DNA of 64,000 nt from Eleusine coracana subsp. coracana (lineage: Eukaryota; Streptophyta; Magnoliopsida; Poales; Poaceae), in contig CM064425.1 of NCBI GenBank assembly GCA_032690845.1, forward strand, positions 37,288,240 to 37,352,239, in the 5' to 3' direction. Position 1 is the first letter of the stretch. Each line of letters begins with the position of its first letter. A program made the position numbers and the translations under genes. The notes under the pieces are model-generated. The model was not told the origin of the DNA, ran no database searches, and saw nothing but the letters and a program-made list of their open reading frames with translations. Below, one piece after another: positions 52,245-63,876 of this stretch.

Positions 52245-54124
52245 TGTAAGGACCGAGTGACCGAGAGAGGGGGGGGGGGGTGAATCGGGAACTCACTATA
52301 TGTACCAAATTCGTCAATTCTTAAAACCAACCACTCAAAATAACTCCTACACAATTCTAATAGTGATCACACTAACAAGATAATGAACCTATGAAAGGAA
52401 CAACAACCTAAGCATACTAGTGGATCACATAAAGACAATACAACTCCTATGGAAGCAAGTAATCAAAGATATGTGGAAGCACACCACTAGCTAGCAAAGA
52501 GTCCTACACATGCAAGCCTACTAAATCAAGCATAAGGTAAGCACACAAGCATGGGTAGCACAATACATACTAGGGTGATCAAACAAGCCAAAGCAACTCC
52601 TATACATGCTAGTGATCAAGTATGAAAGCTAAGCACTACTATTAAGTAAAGAAGCCTATTCATGAAAGTCTACAAGGTAGTCAATTAGAGCAAGGCAAAC
52701 ACACAAGCATGAATAGCACGGTATATAAATGCAAAAAGTAAAGCATCATAGTGAGGAGAGGGTGAAGGAATGCTCATGATTTTTTCCAAGGTCTCAAAAG
52801 GATGACACCTTCCCCTACTCCTCGTTGGACCACTCCCGCCGGAGTATCGGTCCCTCTTGCCACTAAGTGGAGTTCTCGCACACGAGCCTGCAATCACTTC
52901 TGAAGTGAAGACACGGTTGTGTCACCGCTGCCACCAAGGCACAAGATCGCCTCCCTCGAGAACTTGTCGTACTCTCTGAGCCGACACGGGCACTCACTAT
53001 TGATGCCCCTTTCACCGGCAGGCTCGAACTGGGTATAAACGTGTAACGGCCTTCACAACCGATCACGAAAGGCTCGAGCACCGACACCTAACTGGTCTAG
53101 GTCTCACCATAGACCAAGAGTAACAACCTAGATCACACCCTCAAGGACACCCTAGCCTTAGATGTGTATAGATGCTCAAGTTACTCTCTCTAGCACTCTC
53201 AAGATATCCAATATCCTCTTCTAGTGCTCCTCTCTCTTCCTCTTGGCTCTTACCAAATGCTCCTAGGTATTCCACTGGCCAAGAGAGGTCTTCAAGACCC
53301 CAGCAACAAAGTTATATAGGCTTCCAACCTCGAACTAGCCGTTGCTCCATGAAATTAGCTTTCTGGGCCAACTAACCATACAGTCCGGTCACTCCTTGAC
53401 CGGACCGTCCGATCTCCTTGGAAACGGCTCCTCTAGAGCCAATGGCTCTCTGCCTAGCTGACTTCCTGCACTGGCCGGAGCATCCGGTCAGGAGACCGGA
53501 CCATCCGGTTTCTCCACGTTCGTCAATTACAGTGAGTATCAATTATACGTCCTCTCTGTCCTGCGTCATCTTCATTTAGACCGGACCGTCCGGTCTCTAT
53601 TGATTTTTACGCAGATAGATTCCTTACAGACTCCTCTCTGATCTCCCAGTGACCGTATAGTCTGGTCTCCACTGACCCCTCTGTCCGGTCACTTCGTCTA
53701 GAAGCTGAAACTCCTCGTCCTCGCTTGACTTTGTTTCCCGGCTTCTTTGAATAGCTCCTTGGTTTCTCCACTGTCACCTAGTGCCTGTGATTTCACTAAG
53801 CATCCACACATATCACCGACTAGCATGACCTAGACCCCTTTGATAGTCCGGTTTTTCCTAGGGACTCAAAGCCCTAAACACTTGCTAAATAGCTTGTCCT
53901 TAGCCTTGATCCATCTCCATCAACCCTTGGACTCCATCAAGCTGATCAAGCCTCCATGCTTGTGGTCATTGTCATTGATCGCCAAGGCAACCATCATCGT
54001 CATAGAGTAGAAAAGGTTTCCTACACGCACAACACTCGTGTGGGCATTAGTCACATTTCATGTTTGTCATTCATCACTAAAATATTCATACCTTGGGGTG
54101 ACCTTAGTGGTCTTGATCCTTACA
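52245..54124 (-). repeat. B 5' LTR
   Basis: 1880 bp, plus strand TGTAAGGACCGAGTGACC...GATCCTTACA, inverse ends TGTAAGGA/TCCTTACA. Same subfamily as the solo LTR at 34340-36264. G run at about 52268-52280. Confidence 0.88.
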
Positions 54125-54904
54125 CAACCCCCGAGTGCTTTTTGATGTGGAACTGTGACTTGCCGAGTGATCCTTCTTTAGTAATCATATGACCAGGTCA
54201 CAAATTAGGCAGACCTCTTTAATGAAGTTTCTGATAGATCTGGTGCGCTGACTAGGTGCACCTGATAAGGTGTAGCTCCCAACTCTTGCATAATTTGGAG
54301 ACTAACAAATAATGCAAGATTCAAATAATTTTAGCTCTTCACATATTGTTATAAAGGATATACTCAAATCATCAAATTTGAGCAATTAACTTTCTGATCT
54401 TCAAACCAGGCACTCAGTCTGCTCAACATCAATTGCGCCGACCGATTGTATAAAAGGCAGAGTGATATTCACCCTTAACCGAGTGACCTTTGATTGTTAT
54501 GATATCAATCATGTAAAAAACCAAAGAAAGGTTTATGACATCAATCATGACCTAGTACTAAACTATCATGACATCAATCATAACATAGCCTTTCCTAAAA
54601 TATTCATCACTCATACAATATAAATAAGAATTTTAGCCTATAATAACTATCCCCAATTGGTGGCATAGTCTTTAGATTTATTCTCATATGACCATCAAGT
54701 CCTCTGCTACATGATCATCAAATCACATAAATATGGGGATTTATTATGTTCAACCACAGCTTCTCATCAAAGAAGCCCCCGAGTTTAATACTCATGTTTG
54801 CTAAAAACTGGCAACAAATCTTTCAAAAGATCATTGCTTGAATAATTTGATACTACATGGCCCATGACGGAACACTGCCCCCCCACGACTAGGTCAAGCG
54901 CAGG

Positions 54905-54915
54905 GTATAAAAGGG
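54905..54915 (+). promoter_or_regulatory. TATA box of the antisense ORF in D
   Basis: GGTATAAAAGGG on the plus strand, about 215 bp before the ATG at 55127, with a pyrimidine-rich leader between them. Orientation and spacing suit the antisense ORF, not pol. Confidence 0.6.
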
Positions 54916-55126
54916 CAAGGGCAAGCTAAATTCCACACCGTTATTTCTCTAGCGCTTCGTCTTCCTCACACCTCCTCTACTCCCTTACGACTCCTCTGCT
55001 CCCATGTTCTAGGGCTCATAATTTCCAACCATCACCATAGATCTGTTCCACGCCCAAGCCCCCGAGCTCAATAAGCTAGGGGCAGGGTCGTCGCACTAGA
55101 TCCACCGCACTCCTCTGCTCATCGCC

Positions 55127-58053
55127 ATGCCGTGCAAGTTAGTGAAGGGATCGAAGGGAGCTGCTGCCGCCGTCGAGTCCTCCTCGTTAGAGTTGGACAT
55201 CCCGGAGCTGCTGCGTGAGTCCTCCCGAAGCACCATCAGCACTGAGACACTGAATGCCATGGTCATGGACGGTCTCCTGCCGGAGCAAGCTTGCTTCAAC
55301 TGGAAGGTACCGGAATATGATCTGCATCCTCTTCCTATCTATAAATAGATAGTTGTCTTCCACTCCTTTTTTGAGCGAGGGTTCGGAGTTCCCTACTGCA
55401 GCTTCATGCGCGGGCTCCTATTCTTCTATGGGATTGAATTAATCAATCTCAATCCCAGCTCTGTTTTTCATCGTGGCAGAATTTTTTTTCTAGGACTTTG
55501 TTCCATTCATTTTAATTCTATTTCTACCCCTGCCGCCATCTTCGTGCATCTTTGCAAAGCTTTCTTGGGCATTCTGCCCCACTTCACTTTGTTTTGGCAC
55601 CTCTTTGTCTTCCGGCCTTTGCCATCGACCGCCAATTAGGAAGCCATTAGGCGCGTCGGTATCTAGCTCCGGAAGAAGGACTCGTACATTGATGTCCCGC
55701 TAGCCATAAGGAACAATAACTGATAGGAGGAATGGTTTAACTATGACAATCCCCCTCCCGTCATCTCGGATTTCACTGGCGCAAAGGCCTGCCCCCAAGC
55801 ATCCTGGTCGGAGAGACCAGACCCGAACGATGCTCAAGTATAGCTGCTGAAGAAGATCGCCAAACTGAAGAAGAAGGGAATTGACGGCATCATCATAGCC
55901 AAAAGCTTCATCTGCGCCGAGTGCAACAACTTAAGAAGCAATGCCACCAGGGATGGTAGTACGTCTCTGATGACGACACCAGAGAGGTACCCAACCCACC
56001 GAACCCAACCTAGCACCGGACTCGCCAGAGTAAGATGTTTGAGTCGGTCGAGCCTCAAGACAATGCCTTAATTAGAGAGGCACACAACGAGGGCACTCTT
56101 CGAGCCCGAGTAAGCCTTAGTATTTTAATTGATCAGTGAATTATTCACTCTTGGTAGAATGAGTTACTTGACTGATGTCTTCATGCTTGTTTGTAGGTTA
56201 TGGACACTTATGTGTCTCACCCTCCACTCCCGTCAATTGATGTCAAGGGAGTGGACTATGCTCCTAGATCTCAATGTCAGACCGATCAGGTTGGGTCAAG
56301 CTCGATGACTGGTAGGACCACGCCTTAGACCGATCAAGTCGGTGATGCAAGCAGCTATGCTAAACCAGCAGTCGTTCTGGCCACCCCTGGTCAGCGGGTA
56401 AAAAGGGCAGCCCACCGCCAATGACAATACCTTGGAGATGTTGACGATGATGACGACGTCCAAGAGCATCCCCAGGTGGTTGGTCAGCAGCCCTTGGCAT
56501 CCTCCGACCGACTTTCAAGTCAGTCGGAGCAGCCAAGCCGAACGACTAGGACCACTGAAGTGGCTGCGAAGTCTTATTCCAAGAGGAAGCACTCTGATTC
56601 CGTGACTACTTCATTAAAGAAGAAGGTCAGCCAAATCAAGATCAAGCAAGCCTCCGAGTAAGTCTGTTCGCCTCTTCATATCTTTGTTAATTCAATCTAG
56701 AGCATATCATTAACTCTGAATGTTGTATGTAGTGAACATACATCTAAGTCGGCTGAGAGGCCTAATGTCTCCGTGTCCAAGGACCCAGCCTTGACTCTAG
56801 CACCAAGTCAGACCAACCCACCTTAGTCTATGAGCACACCATCAAATGTGCCGACTGACGTGGCGAAGCCTTCAAGTACTCCTACTGCGCCTAAGGTTAT
56901 CTCTCTGACGCCGATCGCCAAACCTCCAACCCCGAACAAGGAGAAGGCCACGCTAATCGATAAGCCGTCTGGACGGCCTGAAGCCTCTGACCACGAGCTT
57001 GATCAACAACACCAAGTGCTATCCAAGGTGCATCAATACCTAGGCTTTACTTTTTCTTAAGCTTATTTAAAGTGTTTGACCCACTCTGCTCCTTCTTTGC
57101 AGAAAGTTTACTCTCTGATCGAGGATAAACAATCAATGATAGATGCTCTCGAGGATGAAGGCATTGGTAAGTAATTTCTTGAAGTCTTCTTATGTGTCTT
57201 GATATCCAGCATATCTTATGACCTAAAATGTCTCTCTGATTTCTCCAGTCTGAGCTCAGGTAACCCAAAAGGCTAAGAAAGAGCTGGAGAAGGCCATCAC
57301 TCTGTTAGAACAGAGGCGACAAAATGATGAAGGTGAAGACCCCTTAGTCTTTCTCTTCTTATTAGATTGTTGAATAACAATTTGTTATATGTCATCAGCC
57401 CATCAAAATAAAGTAGCAGAACTAGAGAAGCTCACTTCAAATCAGCAGAGGTTCTTGGATGCTCTGAATATTGAGAATACCAAGCTGACCAAGATGCTTT
57501 CTGACCGAGAAGCTGAAATCGCCCTTCTGAAGTAGGACTTGGAGGAGACCAAGGAAAAGCTGAAGAATGCGAAAGGCAGTGCTACAACTTTCAAAAGTAA
57601 TCTTGCTAGTAAGCTCTCCATTATTTTCTTCATCACCTTCCTTATAGATTTATTTTTCTTAATCCTCCTTGTGAACCTTGAAGCCTTGTCTTATAGCGCT
57701 CAGAAGGCCTTGGAATTTATCCACGCCAATCAAGTTGAGCAAACTGGGCACTCAGTGGAATATCTTCTAGAGCATGCATCCGAAACCATCGAGAAGCACA
57801 CCAAGCGGATAGCCGTTGAAGCCGGGAGCCAAGTATTGGCAATCTGTAAGTCTTGGAATCCTGAGCTTCCCTTAGATAAAATCAAGGAAGGCTTCAATCC
57901 CCAACATACAGTCAACCAGTGCTAGTTGTTGCTCGACTCCATTGTAGAAGCTTCCCGTGCCTTGGTGGACAACATCGACATTGTTCCGGCCATTCCGTCT
58001 CCTTTAGCCACTCTAGAAGTAGAACTAGAGGATGATACTTCTTCTCCTTCATA
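55127..58053 (+). pseudogene. antisense extra ORF of Tat element D (transposase_28 / PF04195-like)
   Basis: Plus-strand coding remnant, opposite to pol. It begins MPCKLVKGSKG, continues to SFFERGFGVPYCSFMRGLLF and FVHLCKAFLGILPHFTLFW (about 55350-55600), the core of the 'putative gypsy type transposon' family, then a Ser/Pro/Thr-rich segment and a long coiled coil (57280-57930, AELEKLTSNQQRFLDALNIE and similar). Several GT...AG intron-like gaps interrupt it (near 56110-56190 and 57170-57250). Stops include TAG at 55346, 55636, 55664, 55842, 57535 and 57923. Function in the family is unknown. Confidence 0.75.
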
Positions 58054-58715
58054 GGAGATGTAATAAAACCTGTAATAGAAATACTTTAGTAGTATCTTAT
58101 TTGTAGAAACAATTTGTTTCTTATGTATATACATATTTTGCCTTGTTTAGTTATTTTAAATAATGACAAAACAAGTAAGAGTCGACTCAAAAGTCAAATA
58201 GCAATCTCCTGCCTCTCATTAGTAGACCGGTTAGTACGTTGTTGCATATATGCACATTTGTACTTATGCCTTCATACCATAAGAATTAGAGATTAAAACA
58301 GAAGACACATCGGTCTACGTTAACATTTGGGGTCGTAATTCATAACTACATAACAATCAGAGTCGACCAGTCGACACATGACCTCTCACGCTTTCGGCTT
58401 TGGGTTTAGTGTATTGGTGGTTTGTTATGTAGATCAAAATTGTATGACCTTATTGTTTTGGTGTTAGACCAAAATAAGACCATGTCAAAGTATGAGAAAT
58501 CGGTCAGAAAAGCCCAAAACCAGAATTTGTCAAGGTTAAGGTGCACTTGGGACATTATTACTAGCCTTCTGGCTTGATTGTTTAATGTTATTAAGGAATC
58601 AAGACAAATAAGAATGAAATTAACTTAAAACATCTTTCATCGAAAAGACAAAAGTTTCATTCAATGATAATATATGTGAATACATAAAAAGACTAAGTAT
58701 AAAAGGGACATAGGT
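58054..58715. other. non-coding spacer between antisense ORF and pol of D
   Basis: AT-rich stretch where the two opposed ORFs converge; likely holds both 3' ends. No terminator-like structure recognised. Confidence 0.55.
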
Positions 58716-60045
58716 GGTTAATGTTCCAGGAGTTCGGTACGCCGTCGCCATCTTCATACATCAGTTGGTAAGCCCCCGGCCGAGTGACTTCCTTGACCAC
58801 ATAGGGTCCTTCCCATTTTGGGGATAACTTGTGCTGATTCTTGGTTGATTGCACTCGGCGCAACACTAATTCTCTAACATGGAACTAACGACTTCGGACA
58901 TTCTTGTCGTAGTAACATCGCAAGCCCTATTGATACACTGCTGACCGAAACAGAGCATGATCACGCAACTCCTCTGCCGCAATCAGTTCAATCTCTTGGT
59001 TGTCTTCAAAAAGATTCTCGTCATATCCCTTAACTCATGTTGATACGAGGTTTACCTCGCTTGGTAGCATGGCTTCAACCATATACCAATGAGAAAGGTG
59101 ACTGACCGGTAGCTCAACTGACATTAGTGAGTAGCCCTTAGTGGACCAAAGGAAATTCTCGAACCCACCGACCGGCATAAGGCTTGGGCCTGTAAAAAAT
59201 CCGGGGCTTCAACCCTAGAAGAATCATACCATTGGCCCGTTCGACCTGCCAGTTGCTTTGAGGATGAGCCACTGACGCAAAGTGGATTTTTATTCCCATC
59301 TCATTGGCAAAGTCACGAAACTCCTCAGATGTGAGCTGAGTACTATTATTGGTGATGATATCATGAGGAACTCCAAACCGAGTGAAGACCTCTCTGACAA
59401 ATTCGACTGCCTTCTTGAAGTAATCTTGATGACCGACTTCGCTTCAATCCACTTGGTGAATTTGTCAATGGCAACAAACAAATGAGTGAACCCGCCTGGT
59501 GCTTCCTTGAAAGGACCAACAATATCGAGCCCCCAGACTGCAAAAGGCCAAGTCATAGGTATCATCTGAAGTTATTGCGAAGGCACATGCATTTGCTAAG
59601 CGAAGAACTGACAACCTTCACACGTCCGAACGACTTGGTGTGCATCTTCAACCGCCATGACCCAGTAGAACCCTTGCCGAAAAGCTTTGCCGACCAAAGT
59701 CTTGGACATTGCATGATTACCACATGCTCCTGCGTGGATTTCCACCATCAGTTCCTTGCCTTCTGGAATAGAGATGCACCACATCAATATATTGAATCCT
59801 CCCCTGCGATAAAGCAGATCGTCCACCATCAAATATCCTCGGCTTCGTGCTTTCAACCTTTGCTGCTCATGAGGATCTATAGGCAGTGTACCCTTAGTCA
59901 AGAATTGAATAATTCGGTCGCGCCAGTCAGTCTTCATACCTTCGTCCATTATGGGTTCGACAACATCGGTCGTCAAAACTTTTGGTCGAGGCTGGACAGG
60001 AGGACTATCAAGGGTATGGAGGAAGACTCTAGGTGGGACCACCGA
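58716..60045 (-). pseudogene. pol: D integrase
   Basis: Frame 59596-60042 has the HHCC finger (HAGACGNH...CEGCQ). The catalytic core follows in a shifted frame with WGLDIVGPFKEAPGG and VAIDKFTKWIEAK. The end near 58730 reads NSWNINHL, like the C-terminus of Tat pol. Multiple stops. Confidence 0.82.
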
Positions 60046-60900
60046 TCTTGATGACCCTGTCTTTGCTAACTCATCAGCAGCTTGATTTTTGTCACGGAGA
60101 ACATGAGTGAACTTGAGTATATCAAACTATTTGTCCAGCTTTCTGACCTCTTGACAATAAGCGGCCATGTTGCCGTCTATGCAGTTCCAATCCTTAGTTG
60201 ACTTGGTTGATGACCAGAGCTGAGTCTCCAAAGATATCTAACCGCTGAATGCCAAGTGATATGGCAATGCACAGACCATGGAGAAGTGCTTCATACTCTG
60301 CCGTGTTATTGGACGCTCGGAAATTCATCTAAAGGACATATTTGAGCCTTTCTCTTTGTGGGGATATCAGAACGATGCCAGCCCCTGTGCCCTGCAACTG
60401 GAGTGATCCATCGAAATACATTTTCTAGTATTCGAGGTCTTGCGGTGCAGGAGGTAGCTGAATCTCTGTCCACTCAAGAACAAAGCTCACCAGAGCTTGT
60501 CCTTTGATTGTCGAGCGGGTTGCGAACATTATGGTGTGTTGCCCAAGTTTGACTGCCCACTTAGCGACCTTGTCGACTGTCTCACGGTTGTGGAGCACCT
60601 CTCCGAGTGGGAAAGATGTCTCGACTTCAATCGGGTGAGCTTGGAAATAATGCTTCAACTTCCTTGAGGTGATCAAGAGCGTATAAAGTAGCTTCAAGAT
60701 TTGATGGTCACTAAGAACATCGCTGACAAAATACACCGGTGTTGTACTTTTTGTACATGACCCTCTTCCTCTCAGTCGACCGTGAGGACAGTACTCACAA
60801 CTTGTGTTGTGGCCAAGATATAAGGCTGAAGTTTTTCTTGTGGTTTTGGAGGCACTAGGACTTGAATACAACTGAGGTGATCCTTCAGCTCATATAAAGC
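60046..60900 (-). pseudogene. pol: D dual RNase H region
   Basis: The frame 60425-60871 is the first, retrovirus-like RNase H/connection (KLKHYFQAHPIEVETSFPLG, VLEWTE). It is followed by a second RNase H with MYFDGSLQLQGTGAGIVL, NNTAEYEALLHGL and DIFGDSALVINQV (about 60100-60425). Two RNase H modules in this order mark the Tat lineage. Confidence 0.82.
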
Positions 60901-61023
60901 CAACTACGCCTCTTCTGTCCAGATGAAGTCTTCCTTCTTATTGAGCATCTTGAAGAAAGGTAGCCCCCTGACTCCTAGTCAAGACATGAAGCGACTCAGA
61001 GCGGCCATGCAGCCGGTCAACTT

Positions 61024-61800
61024 CTATACATCCCTTTGAGAGATGGGGGGCCCCATGTGGATGATTGCTTTGATCTTCTCAGGATTAGCCTTGGTGCCTC
61101 TCTTAGAGACAATGTAGCCGAGTAACTTCCCCGAAGGCACCCCAACGACACATGTATTGGGATTTAATTTTATCGAGTATTGTCTTAGGTTGTTGAACGT
61201 TTCTGCCAGGTCAAAAATAAGTTCTTCAACGTTCTGAGTCTTTAAAACGATGTCATCGACATAGGGTTCTGCATTTTGACCGATCTGAGTCTCAAGGTAG
61301 TGTTGAATACCACGTTGATATGTCGCACCAGCATTCTTCAGACCGAACGACATAGTGATGTAGTAATAAGCACCGAAAGGAGTTATAAAGGAAGTTTTGA
61401 TTTGATCTTTGACCTTTAGTGGGATCTGGTGATAGCCTGAATGGACATCTAGAAAGCTTAAAAGCTCACACCCACCTGTTGAGTCTAGGATCTGATCAAT
61501 ACATGGTAGAGCGAAGGATAGACCTTGTTCAAACCGGTATAATCAATGCACATATGCCTCTTTATTCTTCTAGGGTACAAGGGCTGGATTAGCCAGCCAA
61601 TCAAGATGGTATACTTCCTTAATAAAATTAACAGCTAAAAGCCTAGCTATCTCCTTCTTCATGGCATGCTTGCGGTCTTGAGCGAATCTCCTAAATCGTT
61701 GCTTGACGGGTGTAGCCCTAGGAGGCACCCTTAGTTCGTGCTCAATCTTTTCCCTAGAAACTCGGGCATGTCAGAGGGCTGCAACACAAAGATGTCCCAA
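61024..61800 (-). pseudogene. pol: D reverse transcriptase
   Basis: Contains MSFGLKNAGATYQRGIQ, YVDDIVLKT (catalytic YVDD) and KLLGYIVSKRGTKANPEKI. Upstream parts are in other frames with TAG codons. Inactive. Confidence 0.87.
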
Positions 61801-62048
61801 TTTTTCTAGAGGTAAAGAGTGAGCGCGGGTTCCTATTTCTCCCCGAGGTCGGCCCCTGCATAAGTGACCTTATCAGGGTCTTTAGGGCTGAGTGATATCT
61901 CCTTGGTGGGGACATCGTCCTTCTAGATCTTCTCCTTGCTAGGCTTCTTCGTGGGGACCACCATATTAGCCTTCACCATCTTGCCGACTACCTTCTAGAT
62001 CTCTGACTGGTCTGACAACATCAACTGTCAGTTAGCTATCTCACAACT

Positions 62049-62552
62049 CTACACATCGCAATCAAAAGAGTTCTGAAGATCAGAGTGGAGGGAAATGATT
62101 CTTTTGGGGCCTGACATCTTCAAAGTGAGGTAGGTATAATGGGGGACCACCATGAATTTCACCATTGCCGGTCGGCCGAGGATGACGTGATAGGCATTCT
62201 CGATGTCCGATACTTGGAAGGTGATCCGCTTAGTCCTGAAGTTCTCCTGGGTGCCGAATGTGACAGGCAAAGTGACCTATCCTAATGGAATAGAGGTCTT
62301 GCCTAGCATGATCCTAAGGAAGGGTGAGGTACTCGGCTTGAGGTCGGAGACAAACAAACCGAGCTCCTTGAGGGTCCCGGTGAAGATCAAGTCAAGGCTG
62401 CTTGCTCCATCGATGAGTACTTTGCTGAATTTAACCAGCTGGATGGTTGCTGTGAGCATGAGCGGATAGTGACCTGGCTTGGGCAGGTGCCTGAGGTGAT
62501 CCGACCGATCAATATCTAGATGCGCCATGATGGATCTAGAGTCGTGCAACAA
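62049..62552 (-). pseudogene. pol: D aspartic protease
   Basis: Two adjoining frames: ITFD-like lead and KVLIDGASSLDLIF (active-site DGA, normally DGG/DSG), then FQVSDIENAYHVILGRPAMV and HYTYLTLKMSGPK, the protease block typical of Tat elements. Cut upstream by element E. Confidence 0.85.
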
Positions 62553-62586
62553 CTAGACATGGGCGACTTCACTTCTGAGATAATCT

Positions 62587-62998
62587 TGATAGTAGATCAA
62601 GGTATGCATATTAGTATGAAATTCGATGGACACAAGACACAGAGTTTATACAGGTTCGGGCCTCCCAGAGGATAACAACCCTACGTTCTGTTTGGTGTTC
62701 TTGTATTGCTAGGGTTCGCACTAGGGTTAAGGTTTCCCAATGCAAGTTCTGATGATCTACGAAGACCCCCTGACCTCCTTATATAGCTGAAGGGCAGTGG
62801 TTTACATGGAAATGTATCATTCGGTTACATTTGATTCTATCTATACACCAAATCTGTTAACCTAACTTGTTGCCTACCCTAAATAAATATCCAAGTAGTT
62901 ATCTTCTGGGCCTTAATCTGCAATGCTTCATAACCGAGACCCAGCCCACTCATCCATATAGCCAAGTGGATAGGTATCTCGGGTATACATGTCCCACA
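62587..62998 (-). repeat. E 3' LTR
   Basis: 412 bp, minus strand TGTGGGACATGTATACCC...CTACTATCA, with TATATAAGG box (complement near 62779-62787). Shares the TTATACAGGTTCGGG and CCTACGT blocks with 14309-14677. PPT on minus strand CTTGGGGGCTAG. Confidence 0.78.
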
Positions 62999-63310
62999 CT
63001 AGCCCCCAAGAACTTTCCAATTTTGAATCCAAATCTTCAATTTATCTAGATGTTCCTCGAAATTGAAAAGTACTTCTCTTGACACTAACTAGAACTTCCT
63101 TTCTTCATGGATGTCTAAACAGGCGTACTCTATGAGTATAGCCCCTGACTCAAAAGGTATTGAATCGTTATGTTGAAATGCCTTGTGAGTCCAATGACCA
63201 ACGAATTTAGAAATATCTATAACCAGTCGTAGCCTCCAACTCAAAAGTTATTTCAAGGAAATAACTTGTGAGTCAGAAACATTCAAAAACTGGTACATAT
63301 ATCAAAACTT

Positions 63311-63550
63311 CAAAAACAGAACCCCCAAGATTGAAGCTAACACTCCCTCTGAGTGATATTACGTACATGGAACTTGGAAGAAAATCAGCCCTTAAGATTG
63401 GTGCTAACACTCCCTCCGAGTGATTTTAGGAAAACCGTAGACGATAGCCCCCCCAAGATTGGTGCTAACACTCCCTCCAAGTGATTTTATGAAAAGCCGT
63501 AGATGACAACCCCCAAGTTTGGTGCTAACACTCCCTCTGAGTAATTTAAA
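63311..63550. repeat. ~60-70 bp tandem repeats in E
   Basis: Four irregular units, each with CCC(C)AAGATTGGTGCTAACA followed by CTCCCTCCGAGTGATTTTA, beginning near 63321, 63392, 63453 and 63512. They lie between the LTR and the antisense ORF. Confidence 0.85.
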
Positions 63551-63876
63551 ATTAAAAATCACAAAAATAACTATACTGTAGCCCTTAAGAATGGGACTAC
63601 AAGTTGTTCGAATGATTTCAAATAAAATCACCAAAACATATCTGATATTCGTCAACTCACGACTAATCAGTACCATTGGTTTGCTGTATCGGGTTGCGGC
63701 ACCATTAAATGCAGATGCTCTTTTGGTGCTCTTTAGGTTACACTCGTTATTATTTAAGTGCCTCCACAACAGTAGTGAACCCTTCACCTTCATTTTGTTT
63801 TGCATCCGCCGCCATCATCGCTTTTGCTCTCTAAACCCTAGATCTCCATTTTCATGCTCCGGTCGCTTACTCTGCA

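Larger units (their letters stand above)
14678..54124 (-). mobile_element. Element B: Maximus/SIRE-type Ty1/copia retrotransposon, heavily nested
   Basis: Minus-strand copia element. 5' LTR 52245-54124, PBS 52227-52242, gag-like ORF, protease, broken integrase, reverse transcriptase, RNase H, PPT 41713-41728, and a 3' LTR that begins at 14678 and ends at 41712 because other elements and tandem copies lie inside it. The domain order PR-IN-RT-RH is that of copia; long LTRs, a G-run near the LTR end and iMet PBS fit the Maximus/SIRE lineage. Flanking bases (GTAAG left, CAACC right) do not match, so the ends may derive from recombination between related elements. Frameshifts and stops make it inactive. 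Confidence 0.75.
54125..62586 (-). mobile_element. Element D: Tat-lineage Ty3/gypsy retrotransposon (internal region)
   Basis: Minus-strand protease, RT, two RNase H domains and integrase, plus an ORF on the opposite (plus) strand between pol and the 3' LTR. Dual RNase H and an antisense extra ORF are known marks of the Tat lineage (Grande/RIRE2/Retand). The left end starts at B's border with a C-rich PPT-like run; the right end is cut by element E in the protease/gag region. All frames have many stops. Confidence 0.8.

Noticed and set aside
54125..54900. Possible host gene between B and the antisense ORF
   Set aside because: AT-rich, stops in all frames, and framed by D's PPT-like run and its TATA box; best read as Tat element spacer.
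63311..63550. CRISPR array
   Set aside because: Only four diverged repeats without regular spacers, in a plant retrotransposon.
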